Shown piece by piece: positions 9,054 to 10,042 of a stretch of 10,042 nucleotides of DNA. The DNA lies in contig RBNI01007701.1 of NCBI GenBank assembly GCA_003990745.1, positions 1-10,042 of the forward strand, written 5' to 3'. How positions within the stretch are numbered: position 1 is the first letter of the stretch; each line of letters begins with the position of its first letter. Source of the DNA: Jimgerdemannia flammicorona. Lineage: Eukaryota > Mucoromycota > Endogonomycetes > Endogonales > Endogonaceae. Under the pieces are notes generated by a model. It had not been told where the DNA came from, did not search any database, and worked only from the letters and a program-made list of their open reading frames with translations. The position numbers and the translations under genes are program-made.

Positions 9054-9859
9054 TTCTTTTCAACAACAGATGATCAGGAGTTTTATCAGTTTATTAAAAG
9101 TCTTCCATCTAGTAATTATATAAAGAATCTTATTATAAAACAGTATATCTCTTTTAAGATTATTATTGCAGCAATCTTATAGAATATACCAGGTTCTATT
9201 ATAAGTGACAGCTATTTTGAACTGATAGTATATTTTATTGATACTCAGTAGATTATGCAGAGTATTATTTTATCTGTTGAACTAATATCAAGTCTGTATA
9301 CTAATCTTTTTATCAAAGATACTATTAGAAGATTTTGATATTATATCTAAACTTTACACCTTAGTGACAGATAATACAGTAAATATGATAAAGATATTCA
9401 GACTTATCATATAAAAATCTATGCTGACAACTATATAACAGCAACAAAAAGTAATATACTTCTATCAATTATATCAAAGAAAAGAAGCCTGATGCCTCTG
9501 CTTGAGAGAAATTTACAGAAAAAACTTCTTTATCATCAGAGCAGTCTGCTAGACTTGTCTCAAAAACTGATATCTGCAACTCTGATTATGAAGTTATTTC
9601 ATATACTAATATAGCAGTATTATGTAATAGCAATCAGTCTCATATACTAGAGTAGTGGAAAACCCATGAAGCAGAGTTTCTAATACTTGCAAGTATAATG
9701 TGTAATTGGCTTGCTGTTGTAGCAACAAGTGTACCTTGTGAATCTCTTTTTTCAATTGCTGGTAATACTATTACAAAAAATAGTAATCGGTTAAGTCCAT
9801 AAACAGCAAAAGCCCTTATATGAAAGTCATGGTATGGCTTTGACTCTGAATTATTGTAA
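9054..9859 (+). pseudogene. hAT-family transposase relict
   Basis: hAT transposases are nuclear cut-and-paste enzymes with an RNase H-like core split by a helical domain and a C-terminal dimerisation region. Frame one (9054-9338) reads TTDDQEFYQFIKSLPSSNYI and then NIPGSIISDSYFEL, which aligns with the first catalytic Asp region (ISD at 9201-9209), followed by VYFIDTQ. Frame two (9328-9414) has FDIISKLYTLVTDNTVNMIK, the second Asp region (TDN at 9367-9375). Frame three (9461-9859) ends in the clear dimerisation signature: WKTHEAEFLILASIMCNWLA, then VPCESLFSIAGNTITK, NRLSP and KSWYGFDSELL. Stops include 9180-9182, 9249-9251, 9503-9505, 9653-9655, 9800-9802 and 9821-9823. A segment between the second Asp and the C-terminus, where the catalytic Glu should be, is missing, as is the BED finger. 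At about 270 codons it is far below the usual 600-700, and it is dead. Confidence 0.88.
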
Positions 9860-9877
9860 TATATATATAATTATTTT

Positions 9878-9902
9878 AATTGAAATTGTTACCATTTCAA
9901 TT
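9878..9902. other. Perfect 9-bp hairpin after the hAT stop
   Basis: AATTGAAAT at 9878-9886 and ATTTCAATT at 9894-9902 are exact reverse complements around a 7-base loop (TGTTACC). The hairpin starts 19 bases after the final TAA of the transposase relict and runs into a T-rich stretch. It may be a 3' UTR or subterminal structure of the element, or chance in AT-rich DNA. Confidence 0.4.
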
Positions 9903-10042
9903 TTTATTTTTCTACATTATTTTTATTTTATATTTCCTATAATCATATACTCCAGCAACATGTCTGAATAAATGACAGTTCGAAACTTCGTGAAATCAAT
10001 AAATCAGCGCCCTTTTGATATAAGACATACCGAATTCAGTAA
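9903..10042. other. AT-rich tail and possible unique flank
   Basis: To about 9960 the sequence is T-rich and simple. From about 9965 it changes: four CpGs occur in the last 82 bases (TTCGAA, TTCGTG, AGCGCC, ACCGAA), after almost none in the preceding 8.8 kb. This suggests the right end of the repeat-derived DNA lies near 9960-9970. No gene is visible. Confidence 0.4.

Noticed and set aside
9878..9915. Rho-independent terminator
   Set aside because: The hairpin followed by T-rich sequence resembles one, but the stem is AT-rich and the neighbouring gene is a eukaryotic transposase relict.

Overview
The window is eukaryotic repeat DNA, most likely from a TE-rich filamentous fungus. That assignment is an inference from the type of LINE, the hAT relict and the extreme CpG depletion. 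No intact host gene, rRNA, tRNA or CRISPR array is visible, and every recognisable coding region is broken by stops and frameshifts.

Layout, left to right. (1) 1-1105: A/C-rich sequence with ordinary CpG frequency. It holds an unidentified plus-strand relict reading frame in two parts (35-469 and 532-945). (2) 1107-1910, minus strand: a LINE fragment carrying the pre-RT linker and RT fingers. (3) 1910 to about 6510, minus strand: a second, much longer copy of the same LINE family. Read right to left, it has ORF1 (6510-4716), an endonuclease domain (4680-4000), a linker, the RT with motifs A, B and C (3650-2480), and part of the post-RT region, ending where fragment (2) begins. (4) 6795-8890: AT-rich satellite in which a 19-bp unit and a TTATTATTGCTTAT-type tract are nested in a higher-order unit of about 220-275 bp. 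The 19-bp unit appears in the opposite orientation from about 8792. (5) 9054-9859, plus strand: a hAT-family transposase relict with a readable C-terminal dimerisation domain. (6) 9860-10042: AT-rich tail, then about 80 bases with normal CpG that may be older host flank.

Nothing here is likely to make a working protein. The LINE once encoded an RNA-binding ORF1 partner and an endonuclease/reverse transcriptase. The hAT relict once encoded a cut-and-paste transposase. CpG is nearly absent from about 1105 to 9960 (about 9 sites) but present in both end segments (13 in the first 1.1 kb, 4 in the last 82 bases). This fits methylation-linked decay or a RIP-like process acting on the repeats. The least explained parts are the plus-strand relict at the left end and the composite satellite with its orientation switch next to the hAT relict.
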